Part shown: piece by piece, positions 7,730 to 17,300 of the stretch
Layout: every line of letters starts with the position of its first letter
Position numbering within the stretch: the first letter of the stretch is position 1
DNA from: an uncultured Paracoccaceae bacterium
GTDB lineage: Bacteria > Pseudomonadota > Alphaproteobacteria > Rhodobacterales > Rhodobacteraceae
Assembly: GCA_958439195.1 (NCBI GenBank)
Contig: OY288152.1
Span: forward strand, 44,128 to 108,127
DNA: 64,000 bases
Direction of reading: 5' to 3'
Notes under the pieces: generated by a model
Seen by the model: the letters and a program-made list of their open reading frames with translations, nothing else
Database searches by the model: none
Told to the model about the DNA's origin: nothing
Position numbers and translations under genes: made by a program

Positions 7730-8252
7730 CGGGGGGCCAAGGGCGCTTGGCTTCGGCTGCGATCCAGTGTTGCACGAATTCCGGCAGGGTTGGGCTTTCC
7801 ACGGGTTGGCCCATCGCGGCGATCACCCGCGCGGGTGGCACGATACCATCATGCGACGTTACGGCAGACCGCACGATCATGTGGCTGGTGCAGTCATCCC
7901 CCTTCCACATCGACTGTTCGACATACATGAACCGATCATCCCATCCTATGCAGCGGCTGTGCATCGTTACCACATCAAAGGCACGCACACGGCGGCGATA
8001 ACGCACGGTGTTTCCTGCCACGGTCAGTCCCCAGCGATTGGCCATGACGACGTTCTTCAACCCGGTCCGCACACCCAACGGGATGCGGCCCAGATCAAAG
8101 ATAGTCAGGGTCCGGCCATTGTTCAGTTCGACCCAAGGATCAAGATCCCAGGGCCAGCAGCGATGCCTGCTGACATGGGTGCCAAGAAACGGAAGCGCGG
8201 GGGCATTGCGGAACTTCCACAGCTCTTTGGCCAGACGAAGGAACGGATACAT
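7722..8252 (-). CDS. hotdog-fold acyl-CoA thioesterase-like protein
   Basis: A 176-residue protein of the thioesterase-like superfamily (4HBT_2/THEM6-type). Visible motifs are DLDPWVELNNGRTLTIFDLGR, which contains the catalytic-type Asp and the Asn-Gly of hotdog helices, then GLTVAGNTVRYRRRVRAFDVV and RCIGWDDRFMYVEQSMW. Relatives hydrolyse acyl-CoA; the chain length here is unknown. The length is longer than the 4HBT core, as in THEM6-like proteins. It is divergent from the yggT-like gene, with a 135-bp shared upstream region. The 3' end carries the 13-bp triplicate. Confidence 0.82.
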   Translation of the reverse strand: MYPFLRLAKELWKFRNAPALPFLGTHVSRHRCWPWDLDPWVELNNGRTLTIFDLGRIPLGVRTGLKNVVMANRWGLTVAGNTVRYRRRVRAFDVVTMHSRCIGWDDRFMYVEQSMWKGDDCTSHMIVRSAVTSHDGIVPPARVIAAMGQPVESPTLPEFVQHWIAAEAKRPWPPAR

Positions 8253-8387
8253 AAGGCATTCTCCTGTCGCTGTCCGGTTGCCCTGTCAAATGACCAAGGT
8301 CAACCCGCGACGCTGCGGAATGGCGTTGCCCTTTTGCAAGGGAGAGGCTACCTCTGCACACAACCCATAGTATGTGGAGGCCCAAGA

Positions 8388-8675
8388 ATGACCTCGATCC
8401 TGCAAATTCTGCTTTTGATCCTGGATGTCGCCCAATGGATCATCCTGGCCCATATTATCATGAGCTGGCTGATCAATTTTCAGGTGCTGAACCTGCGTCA
8501 GCCACTGGTCGGGCAAATCTGGGACGGGCTGAACCGCATCCTTGAGCCGATCTATTCTCGTGTGCGGTCTGTGCTGCCGCAAATGGGCGGGCTGGACCTT
8601 GCGCCGCTGGTCGTACTGCTGGGGGTGTATGCGCTGCGGATCATCCTGATCAACAACGCTTCGGCCTTTGTCTGA
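8388..8675 (+). CDS. YggT family membrane protein
   Basis: A 95-residue protein with two hydrophobic segments (LQILLLILDVAQWIILAHII and LAPLVVLLGVYALRIILI) flanking an amphipathic loop containing LNRILEPIYSRVRSVLP. This is the classic YggT/Ycf19 half-unit, associated with membrane and osmotic homeostasis or division in other bacteria. ATG 8388 is preceded by TGTGGAGG at 8373-8380. The frame is open far upstream, but that part only shadows the opposite gene. It lies 63 bp before recQ on the same strand. Confidence 0.9.
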   Translation: MTSILQILLLILDVAQWIILAHIIMSWLINFQVLNLRQPLVGQIWDGLNRILEPIYSRVRSVLPQMGGLDLAPLVVLLGVYALRIILINNASAFV

Positions 8676-8738
8676 TCCTGACCTTGCATCAACCGCAGGC
8701 GGGGCAGGCTTGACCCGTCCAATCATCGTTACGGGCAC

Positions 8739-10781
8739 ATGAGCGAACCGCAGACACTTCTTCATTCGATCTTTGGCTTTCCGGCCTTTCGGCCCGGTCA
8801 GGAAGAGATCGTGGATGCGGTTCTGGCCGGGCGCAACACGCTGGCCATCATGCCGACGGGTGGTGGGAAATCGCTGTGTTTTCAACTGCCCGCCTTGTGC
8901 CGGGATGGGGTGACGGTGGTGATATCGCCGCTGATTGCGTTGATGCGCGATCAGGTGCGGGCGTTGCGTGCCGCAGGGGTAGAGGCCGGGGCGCTGACGT
9001 CCGGGAACACCGAGGAGGAAACGGAAGAGGTTTTTTCCGCACTGGATGCCGGGCGGTTGAAGCTGTTGTATATGGCGCCGGAACGGCTGGCCTCGGCCGC
9101 CACCTTGCCGATGTTGCGGCGGATCAAGACAACGCTGATCGCGGTGGATGAGGCGCATTGCGTCAGCCAATGGGGCCACGACTTTCGCCCGGATTACCTG
9201 CGGATCGGCGATTTGCGCCGCAGCCTTGGGGTGCCTTTGGCGGCCTTTACCGCGACGGCAGATGAAGAGACGCGGGCCGAGATTGTCACACGGCTATTTG
9301 ACGGTGCGGCCCCGGCCACGTTCCTGCGCGGATTTGACCGGCCGAACATTCACCTTGCCTTTGCGGTGAAGGATACGCCGCGTGCGCAGATCCTGCGGTT
9401 TGCGGCGGCGCGCAAGGGGCGGTCGGGGATTGTCTATTGCGCGACGCGGGCCAAGACCGAAACGCTGGCGCAGGCCCTGCGCGAAGAGGGCCATGCCGCC
9501 TGTTTCTATCACGGCGGAATGGACCCAGAGGCGCGGCGGCAGGTCGAGGTGCGGTTTCAGCGCGAAGATGGGCTGATCGTGGTGGCGACCGTGGCCTTTG
9601 GCATGGGGATCGACAAGCCCGATATCCGCTGGGTGGCCCATGCCGATCTGCCCAAGTCGATCGAAGGATATTATCAGGAAATCGGCCGTGCCGGGCGGGA
9701 TGGCACCCCCGCCGAGACGATGACCCTGTATGGACCCGACGACATTCGCCTGCGCCGCAGCCAGATTGACGAAGGGCTTGCCCCGCCCGACCGGAAGGCC
9801 GCCGATCATGCACGGCTGAATGCGCTGCTGGGGTTGGCCGAGGCGATGAAATGCCGGCGGCAGGTGCTGCTGGGGTATTTCGGTGAAACGGCAGGGCCGT
9901 GCGGGAATTGCGACCTGTGCGACCGGCCTGCTGACCTGTTTGATGCCACCGAGGCGGTGCGAAAGGCGCTGTCGGCCATCCTGCGGACGGGAGAATGGTT
10001 CGGGGCGGGGCATCTGATCGACATCCTGACCGGAAGCCAGACCGAAAAGATGCGTGAACGCGGGCATGACAAGCTGCCGACCTTTGCCGTCGGGCGCGAT
10101 CTGAGCAAGGCGGCGTGGGGTGCGGTGTTCCGGCAGATGATGGGGCGCGATCTGGTGCGGCCTGACCCGGACCGCCATGGCGCGCTGCGCATGACCGATG
10201 CCGCGCGGCCCATCCTGCGGGGCGAGGAAAGCATCACCCTGCGGCGTGATACGATTGCGTCGGCCCAGCCACGGGCGGCGGTGCGGGCGTTGGTGGCCGA
10301 TGAGGATGCGCCGCTTTTGTCCGCGCTCAAGGCCAAGCGGCGGGCCTTGGCCGAGGCGGCGGGTGTGCCGGCCTATGTGATCTTTCCCGACCGGACGCTG
10401 ATCGAGATGGCCGAGACGCGGCCCACCGATCTGGACGGAATGGCGGGCATCACTGGGGTGGGGGCGAAAAAGCTGGAGAGCTACGGCGCGGCCTTTCTGG
10501 AGGTGATCAACGGCGCGGCAGAGGCGCTGCATCCGCAGCGGATGCGGCTGGCGGGGCGGCCGGCTGGCCCGGTGTTCGACCGGCTGGCGGATGTGCAACT
10601 GGCGCTGTCGCGGGGCGAGGATGGGACAGGGAAATACCTGTCCGTCACCCATTCCACCCTGCGCCTGATCGCAGAACGGCGGCCCGGTTCGCTTTCGGAT
10701 CTGGAGCGGATACAGGGTATGGGCGAACAAAAGGTGGAACGGTTCGGGCAGGCGTTTCTGGATGTCTTGCGCGAGGCGTGA
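8739..10781 (+). CDS. recQ: ATP-dependent DNA helicase RecQ
   Basis: A 680-residue superfamily 2 helicase of recombination and replication-fork repair. Motif I is MPTGGGKSLCFQLPAL, motif II is VDEAHCVSQWGHDFRPDY, and motif VI includes QEIGRAGRDG. The RecQ zinc site is built from CRRQVLLGYFGE and CGNCDLC (four Cys, residues about 370-395). A winged-helix region follows. The C terminus holds two HRDC-like helical domains, around residues 525-590 and 610-678, one more than in E. coli RecQ. It ends just upstream of yaaA, likely cotranscribed. Confidence 0.95.
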   Translation: MSEPQTLLHSIFGFPAFRPGQEEIVDAVLAGRNTLAIMPTGGGKSLCFQLPALCRDGVTVVISPLIALMRDQVRALRAAGVEAGALTSGNTEEETEEVFSALDAGRLKLLYMAPERLASAATLPMLRRIKTTLIAVDEAHCVSQWGHDFRPDYLRIGDLRRSLGVPLAAFTATADEETRAEIVTRLFDGAAPATFLRGFDRPNIHLAFAVKDTPRAQILRFAAARKGRSGIVYCATRAKTETLAQALREEGHAACFYHGGMDPEARRQVEVRFQREDGLIVVATVAFGMGIDKPDIRWVAHADLPKSIEGYYQEIGRAGRDGTPAETMTLYGPDDIRLRRSQIDEGLAPPDRKAADHARLNALLGLAEAMKCRRQVLLGYFGETAGPCGNCDLCDRPADLFDATEAVRKALSAILRTGEWFGAGHLIDILTGSQTEKMRERGHDKLPTFAVGRDLSKAAWGAVFRQMMGRDLVRPDPDRHGALRMTDAARPILRGEESITLRRDTIASAQPRAAVRALVADEDAPLLSALKAKRRALAEAAGVPAYVIFPDRTLIEMAETRPTDLDGMAGITGVGAKKLESYGAAFLEVINGAAEALHPQRMRLAGRPAGPVFDRLADVQLALSRGEDGTGKYLSVTHSTLRLIAERRPGSLSDLERIQGMGEQKVERFGQAFLDVLREA

Positions 10782-10813
10782 GGCGGCCTATTTCCCCGGC
10801 AAAGGAGACTGTG

Positions 10814-11608
10814 ATGCTGACCGTGATTTCCCCTGCCAAGCGGCTGAATGACATCCCGCGCGCATTGCCCGAGGGGCTTTTGCCGACAGAGCCAGCCTTT
10901 GCGGCGGATGCGGTAAAGCTGGCGCGGATTGCGCGAGGATTGAGTGTTGATGACCTGCGCAAACTGATGGCAATTTCCGAACCGTTGGCGCGGTTGAACG
11001 CGGCACGCTTCGCGGCTTTTTCGCCCCGGCCCGTTGCGGATGCGGTAATGCCCGCGGCGTTCTGTTTTGACGGTGATACCTATGCAGGGCTGGAGGCGCG
11101 CACGTTGGACGCCGATGCGCTGCGTTGGGCGCAGGGGCGGTTGCGGATTTTGTCGGGGCTTTATGGGCTACTGCGGCCCTTGGATATGATCCAGCCGTAC
11201 CGGTTGGAGATGGGCAGCAAACTGGCCAATCCGAAGGGGGCCGATCTTTATGCCTGGTGGGGCAAACGGATCGCGCACGCGTTGAACGCAGATGCCGAGG
11301 CTGCGGGGACAGGCGTTCTGGTAAACTGCGCGTCGCAGGAATATTTCGGGGCGGTGGATCAGAAGGCGCTGACGCTGCGGGTGATCACCCCGGTGTTTCT
11401 GGAAGGGCGCGGCGCGGAGGCGAAGGTGATTTCCTTCTTTGCCAAAAAGGCGCGCGGGGCGATGGCGCGTTTTGTGGCCGAACATCGGTTGACAGACCCT
11501 GCCGACCTGCGCGGGTTCGATGTGGGTGGCTATGTCTTTGCGCCGGACCGATCTGATGGGGACAAGCTGGTTTTCCTGCGCGAACAGGTGGCAGAGGCTG
11601 CGGCCTGA
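10814..11608 (+). CDS. yaaA: peroxide stress protein YaaA (DUF328/UPF0246)
   Basis: A 264-residue member of the YaaA family, which in E. coli limits free iron and DNA oxidation during peroxide stress. The N-terminal ISPAKRLN and later RILSGLYGLLRPLDMIQPYR, NCASQEYFGAVD and ISFFAKKARGAMARF are family hallmarks. ATG 10814 is chosen: it has AAAGGAG at 10801-10807 and yields the canonical MLTVISPAK start, whereas the open frame from 10778 overlaps recQ. Pairing with recQ would place two DNA-damage-related genes in one transcript. It faces the convergent hybrid kinase 51 bp away. Confidence 0.93.
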   Translation: MLTVISPAKRLNDIPRALPEGLLPTEPAFAADAVKLARIARGLSVDDLRKLMAISEPLARLNAARFAAFSPRPVADAVMPAAFCFDGDTYAGLEARTLDADALRWAQGRLRILSGLYGLLRPLDMIQPYRLEMGSKLANPKGADLYAWWGKRIAHALNADAEAAGTGVLVNCASQEYFGAVDQKALTLRVITPVFLEGRGAEAKVISFFAKKARGAMARFVAEHRLTDPADLRGFDVGGYVFAPDRSDGDKLVFLREQVAEAAA

Positions 11609-11659
11609 TCGGCGGGTCAGGCGGACGGGTCAGACGGGCAAAAACAGGTTGCCGAAAGG

Positions 11660-14218
11660 TCAGGCTGCCGTGCTTTGCGTGGCGACCGGGCCAAGAACAA
11701 CCTCTGGCGGGCAGAAGTGCAAAAGCACCTCGACCAAGGCGGATTTTCGCAGGGGTTTGGTCAGGTGCCTGTCCATGCCGGCGGCAAGAAAGCGGATCGT
11801 ATCATCCTCCATCGCGTGGGCGGTCACGGCGATGATCGGAACCCTGGCACGGCCCCCTTCGACACTGCGGATTTCAGCGGCGGCGGCGCAGCCATCCAGT
11901 TCCGGCATCGAAATGTCCATGAAAATCAGGTCTGGATGCAAGGATTTCCACATCTCAACCGCTTGACGGCCATCATCGGCAAAATGCAGATCAAGGTCCA
12001 GATCGCGGACCATCTTGGCCAGGACCAGTTGGTTGGTCTTGTTGTCTTCGGCGGCCAGAACCCGCATCCGTCGCATTTCGGGTGACGGGGCAGAGGCGAG
12101 CGTGATCGCGCTGCCGGTTTGCCGGGTCAGCGCGCGATAAAGATCGGCACGCAAAACAGGTTTGACGAGGATTTCGTGAATGATGCCGTCCTGCTTTGCC
12201 GCCTCGGCCGCTGGCAGATGGTCAGGGGCAACCATGAGGATACGCGGTTGCGTGGCACCCCTTTGCGCAAGCGAACGGCACAGCGCCAAACCGTCGATGC
12301 CATCCGGCCCATGATCGAGGAGTACGGCATCATCCACATTGGAGTTGGCGCGCAACAGTGCGTCATCCATGCTGCGGCATGCGGTCAGCACAATGCCAAA
12401 AGGCGCAAGCTGGCGTTCGATGATCGTTCTGTTCGTGGGGTTTCCGGCGCACAGCAGCAGGCGTCGCAGGCTGGTTGGGACGCGGGCGGGAAGCGCCTCT
12501 TCCGCGACTGGCAAGGTCAGGGCAAAGCCGAAACACGACCCCGTGCCCGGTTCGCTTTCCACCCATATTTCGCCTTCCATCCGGTCGATCAGGCGGCGGG
12601 TGATGGCAAGTCCCAGACCTGTGCCTTCATAGCGCCGATTGGCGGCGTCATCGACCTGTGTGAATTCGCCAAAGATGCGGTCAAGTTGGTCATGCGCGAT
12701 GCCAATGCCGGTATCTTCCACCGTGACATGCAAGCGCGCAGTGCCATCGGCAGGCTGGGTGCCAACAACACGCACCAGAACATGCCCGGTCTGGGTGAAT
12801 TTCACCGCATTGCCCATCAGATTGGTCAGCACCTGCCGCAGACGCCCCGGATCGCCCACCAGTCGCGTCGGCAGGAACATGTCGTAATCGGTCAGCAATT
12901 CGATGCCCTTGGCGCGGGCCTGCGGTTGCAAGAGGATTGCGGTTTCGTGGATCAGCCGTTCCAGATCAAAAGGTTCGGGGCGCAGGGCCAGATGCCCGGC
13001 TTCGATCTTTGAATAATCCAGCACATCATTGATGATGGTCAGCAACGCCTCGCCGGACGAACGGATGGTTTCGGCGAACAGCCGTTGTTCTTCGGTCAGG
13101 TCGGTTCCGCACAGCAGTTCGGCCATGCCGACGACACCGTTCATCGGGGTGCGTATCTCATGGCTCATGTTGGCAAGAAAGGCGGATTTGGCGCGGTTCG
13201 CGGCTTCGGCGGCAACGCGGGCGGCAAGAAGCGTTTCCTGCGCCGCGCGTTCCGGGGTGATGTCGCTGCGCAGGCCGACGCGGCCCCCGTCTGGCGTGAT
13301 ATGATCTTGCGCGCGGATCCAGCGCCCGTCGACGAAGTGTTGTTCTGACGCGCCGGATGCAGCCCGATAGTCTGCCATCCGTTCGGCAAGCCAATCTTCT
13401 TCGCGGCCCTCGGCATCGGCGTGAAGGCCATCGGCAAGGCTGGCACGAAGCAGGTCTTCGAACCGGATGCCGGGGCGGATCAGATCGGGTGGAAAGGCAT
13501 AGATGTTGCGATACTGCTGATTGCACATGATCAGCCGATCCTGATTGTCAAAGATGACAAAGCCATCGGGGATCGCCTCGACCGCCGCACGCAGGCGCAT
13601 TTCGGCCGTGATGTCGATGGCCAGGCTGACACGGTCGCCATCACGGGCGCGACGATCCTCAAGGCGGATCCAGCGCCCGGATTGCAGCGCCAGTTCGACG
13701 GGCGGGATGTCATCGGCGGCGATGCGGTCACACATGGCATCAATCCAGGTGTCCCTATCCTGATCCAGGTGCAACAGGGGGGCAACCGCATCCAGCAGAT
13801 CACGATAGGACATGCCGGGGGTAATGCTGCCTGCCGCGAAAGGGTGAAGCCAGGCACGGTTGGCAAGGAGAAGCCGGTTTTCGCCATCAAACACGGCAAA
13901 ACCATCGCGGATGATGTCGATCGAGGTGCGCAGGCGGCGTTCAGCCATGACCGCCGTGGTGTGGGCGCGGTCCAGATCGCCCAGATAGCGTTGGTTCTGG
14001 CCCTTCAGGCGCGCGGCTTCGGATTGGGCGGCACGGGCAGATTGCCGTTCTTCCACCACCAGTTCCGAAAGCGCGCGGGCCTGCAGCGCCAGCTTTTCAT
14101 TGGCGGCGGCGAGTTCGCGGCTTTTCCATTCCAGATGCCGTTCGGCGGCCATCCGGGCGCGGCGTTCCTGCGCCAGTCGTTCTGCCGCCGTCAAGGGCGC
14201 GGTGATCTGTGATGTCAT
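11660..14218 (-). CDS. soluble hybrid sensor histidine kinase, two PAS, two receiver domains
   Basis: An 852-residue kinase without a clear membrane segment. An N-terminal coiled coil (residues about 10-90) is followed by two PAS domains (IIRDGFAVFDGENRLLLAN and AIPDGFVIFDNQDRLIMCN). HisKA has the phospho-His in NMSHEIRTPMNG (about residue 353), and HATPase_c has NLMGNAVKFT, DTGIGI and EGTGLGLAI. Two receivers come next: the first (about 600-710) has lost the N-terminal acidic pair and is probably a pseudo-receiver, while the second (AAEDNKTNQ, MDISMPELDG, TAHAM, KP) is complete. ATG 14218 is preferred over a TTG at 14251. It is divergent from the macroglobulin gene, with no cognate regulator beside it. 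Confidence 0.92.
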   Translation of the reverse strand: MTSQITAPLTAAERLAQERRARMAAERHLEWKSRELAAANEKLALQARALSELVVEERQSARAAQSEAARLKGQNQRYLGDLDRAHTTAVMAERRLRTSIDIIRDGFAVFDGENRLLLANRAWLHPFAAGSITPGMSYRDLLDAVAPLLHLDQDRDTWIDAMCDRIAADDIPPVELALQSGRWIRLEDRRARDGDRVSLAIDITAEMRLRAAVEAIPDGFVIFDNQDRLIMCNQQYRNIYAFPPDLIRPGIRFEDLLRASLADGLHADAEGREEDWLAERMADYRAASGASEQHFVDGRWIRAQDHITPDGGRVGLRSDITPERAAQETLLAARVAAEAANRAKSAFLANMSHEIRTPMNGVVGMAELLCGTDLTEEQRLFAETIRSSGEALLTIINDVLDYSKIEAGHLALRPEPFDLERLIHETAILLQPQARAKGIELLTDYDMFLPTRLVGDPGRLRQVLTNLMGNAVKFTQTGHVLVRVVGTQPADGTARLHVTVEDTGIGIAHDQLDRIFGEFTQVDDAANRRYEGTGLGLAITRRLIDRMEGEIWVESEPGTGSCFGFALTLPVAEEALPARVPTSLRRLLLCAGNPTNRTIIERQLAPFGIVLTACRSMDDALLRANSNVDDAVLLDHGPDGIDGLALCRSLAQRGATQPRILMVAPDHLPAAEAAKQDGIIHEILVKPVLRADLYRALTRQTGSAITLASAPSPEMRRMRVLAAEDNKTNQLVLAKMVRDLDLDLHFADDGRQAVEMWKSLHPDLIFMDISMPELDGCAAAAEIRSVEGGRARVPIIAVTAHAMEDDTIRFLAAGMDRHLTKPLRKSALVEVLLHFCPPEVVLGPVATQSTAA

Positions 14219-14366
14219 GGGCGGTACGAATCCCTGCTGGTCCCTGACCAAGCATCGGGGATGTCGGTAAACGGGGGGTAAACAACAGCGGGAGCGGACG
14301 ACTCATTGCCAGAATGCCCGCCTGCGTGCCAGCATTGCGGCAGTTTTTGCCATAGACGGTGTCGCC

Positions 14367-17300
14367 ATGCGTATTCATGCCCTTTTGATTGCCGCCCTGA
14401 TTTCCTGTTCTGCCCTGCCCTCTTTGGCGCAGGATCTGGTTCCCCCCAAACGCCTGGTGCTGTCGCAAGATACCGACTTGCCCGGCGGGGATATTGCGTC
14501 CGCCTTCGATACCACGCTGGAGTCCTGCGAGCGGGCCTGTCTGGCCAATGCAAGCTGCGAGGCGCTGACCTTCAACACCCGGAATGGGAGTTGCTTTCTG
14601 AAAGCCGGGCCGGGGGAGGGGGTGCCCTATGCGGGCGCAATATCCGGCCTTGTGCGGACTGCGGCGGATGGGGCGGCCGAACGGGCAAGGCTGCGAAGGG
14701 ACGAGATCGGCTTTGTGCAGGATTGGGAGATCGGGTCCGTCACCCAGCAAGCAGCGGGGTTGGCGCGCGATCACATGACCGGCGACTGGGCCGAAGGCGA
14801 CCTGCGGGATGCCGCGCTGGATGCGGAAATGGCGGGGGATTTCGACACGGCATCGCGTTTTTTGGGGGCGGCGATTAACCTGACCGATGCGGCGGCGGAT
14901 TGGGCAGACTATGCGCGGCTTTTGTTCGCCGCCGGTGAGGCCGAGGGACCGAACCAGCGTAGCTATCGGGAACGGTCCTATTACGCGGCGGTGAACGCCT
15001 ATCTGCGGGCCGAAGACGGCGGGCAGCGGCACACGATTCTGGTGCAGATGGGGCAGGCGCTGGAACGGATGGACCGGGGCAGCGATACAGTGCGTGCGCT
15101 GCGGTTGGCGCAATCGGTGCAAACGCGGGATGATACGGCGGCCTATCTGGCAGACGCGGCCGGGAAATACGGGTTCCGCATCGTGGAAAACCGGGTGGAG
15201 GCGGATAGCGCCCGCCCACGGATTTGCGCAACGTTTTCCGAGGATCTGGCGGGCAAGGGCGTGGATTACGCCAGTTTCGTGCAACTGGATGAGCCGGGCC
15301 TGACGGTCAGCGCGCAGTTCCGCGATATCTGCGTTGAGGGATTGACCCATGGCCAGCGGGCCACTGTGACCTTCCGCGAAGGTTTGCCAGCGGCAGATGG
15401 GCAGGCGCTGGCGGCGTCGGTCGACATCACATCCTATGTCCGTGACCGCAATCCCGGCGTCCGCTTTCCGGGGCGGGCCTATGTGCTGCCCAAGACCGGG
15501 GCTGCGGCCCTGCCGGTCGAAACGGTGAACACCGATGCCCTGAACCTGACGCTGTATCGTGTAACGGATCGCAACCTGATCCGGGCGTTCCAGAACGGCT
15601 ATCTTTCGGCCCCGATGGCGGAGTGGCAGGAATTCGACTTTGCCTCGCAGACAGGGACCGAAGTCTGGACCGGGACAGCGACGGTGGGGATGGAGGTGAA
15701 CCGCGACGTCACCACGCGCCTGCCGATGGAAGAGGCGCTGGCGGGGCAGCCTGCGGGGGTCTATGCCCTGCGCGCCGCTGTGCCGGGGGAACAACCGTGG
15801 GAAATTCCGGCGGGTTGGCAATGGTTTGCGGTATCCGATCTGGGGATGACCACGCTGTCGGGTGTGGATGGATTGCATGTCTTTGTGCGCAGTCTGGGGA
15901 GTGCGGCACCCAAGGCGGGGGTGGTGGTTGATCTGGTGTCGAACGGGAATGAGGTGCTGGGTCAGGCCACGACCGACGCGCAGGGCTATGCCCGGCTGGA
16001 TGCAGGGCTGACGCAAGGGGTGAGCGGGGCTGCGCCTGCCTTGGTTGTGGCGCGGGAGGGGGAGGTCGATCTGGCCTTTCTGTCGCTGACCGACCCGGAG
16101 TTTGACCTGTCGGATCGCGGGGTCGAGGGGCGCGAAGCTGCACCTCCGGTGGATGTGTTCCTTACCACCGATCGCGGGGCGTATCGCGCAGGTGAGACGG
16201 TCTATGCAACCGCCCTGGCGCGCGACAGTAGGGCGGCGGCCGTTGAGGGGCTGCCGCTGACGGCGGTGGTGAAGCGCCCGGACGGCGTGGAACATGCGCG
16301 GATGTCGGTTAGCGATTGGGGCGGCGGCTATGTGTTCAGCCAGCAAATCCTTGGATCGGCCCCGCGCGGCGTGTGGCGGATGGAGGTGCTGGCCGATGTG
16401 GAAGCGCCACCGTTGGCTGCGACGACCTTTCTGGTGGAGGATTTCCTGCCAGAACGGGTTGATTTTGACGTGACCGTCCCGGATGGGCTGCGCCCCGGCG
16501 CGATGGCGGAACTGGGCGTTGAGGCACGCTATCTGTTTGGGGCGCCGGGGGCGGACCTGGCGGTTGAGGGCGAGGTGACCCTGCGCGCGGCGGAAACGCT
16601 GGCCGGATGGGAGGGCTATCGTTTTGGTCGCCATGATGCGCCGTTTGATGCCGTGATGCAGGGTGTCGATCCGGCCCGAACGGATGCGGCGGGCCTGGCC
16701 ACGGTGGCCGTGATGTTGCCCGACGCGGCCGAGACGGATCGCCCGCTGGAGGCGCGTATCGCGCTGCGGGTGGCCGAAGGGTCGGGTCGTCCGGTGGAAC
16801 GGGTAACAACCGTGCCGCTGGCCCCTGCTGCACCGCTGATCGGGGTGCGGCCTATGTTTGACGGCGTGGTTGCCGAAAATGGCGAGGCGCGGTTCACGCT
16901 GGCGGGCGTGGGGCAGGACGGTGCGGCAGCGCCGATGCAGGCCCGGTGGGAGCTGGTGCGGGTCGAGACGACCTATCAATGGTATCAAAGTTTTGGCAAC
17001 TGGATGTGGGAACCCGTCACCCGGCGTGAGCGGGTGGCCGAAGGTGCGGTCGCGCTGGACGCGCCGACGGAGATTGCCGTGCCTGTGCGCTGGGGCGAAT
17101 ATGAACTGTCGGTGACGCAGGACGGTGGCACAGCGGCGACGTCTGTGCCCTTCGCGGCGGGCTGGTTCGCGGCGGCGGATGCGGCATCTACGCCCGATAC
17201 GCTGGAACTGTCGTTGGACAAGACCGATTATGCGGCGGGGGATGTGGCCAAGCTGCGCATCGTGCCGCGCTTTGCCGGGACCGCGCTGGTGATGGTGCTG

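Noticed and set aside
12119..13012. Plus-strand open frame of 297 codons
   Set aside because: It lies wholly opposite the hybrid kinase and has no recognisable domain; codon pattern is that of the antisense frame.
14097..16988. Minus-strand open frame of 963 codons over the macroglobulin gene
   Set aside because: His-, Arg- and Pro-rich antisense reading of a GC-rich gene with no domain; the macroglobulin frame is clearly the real one.
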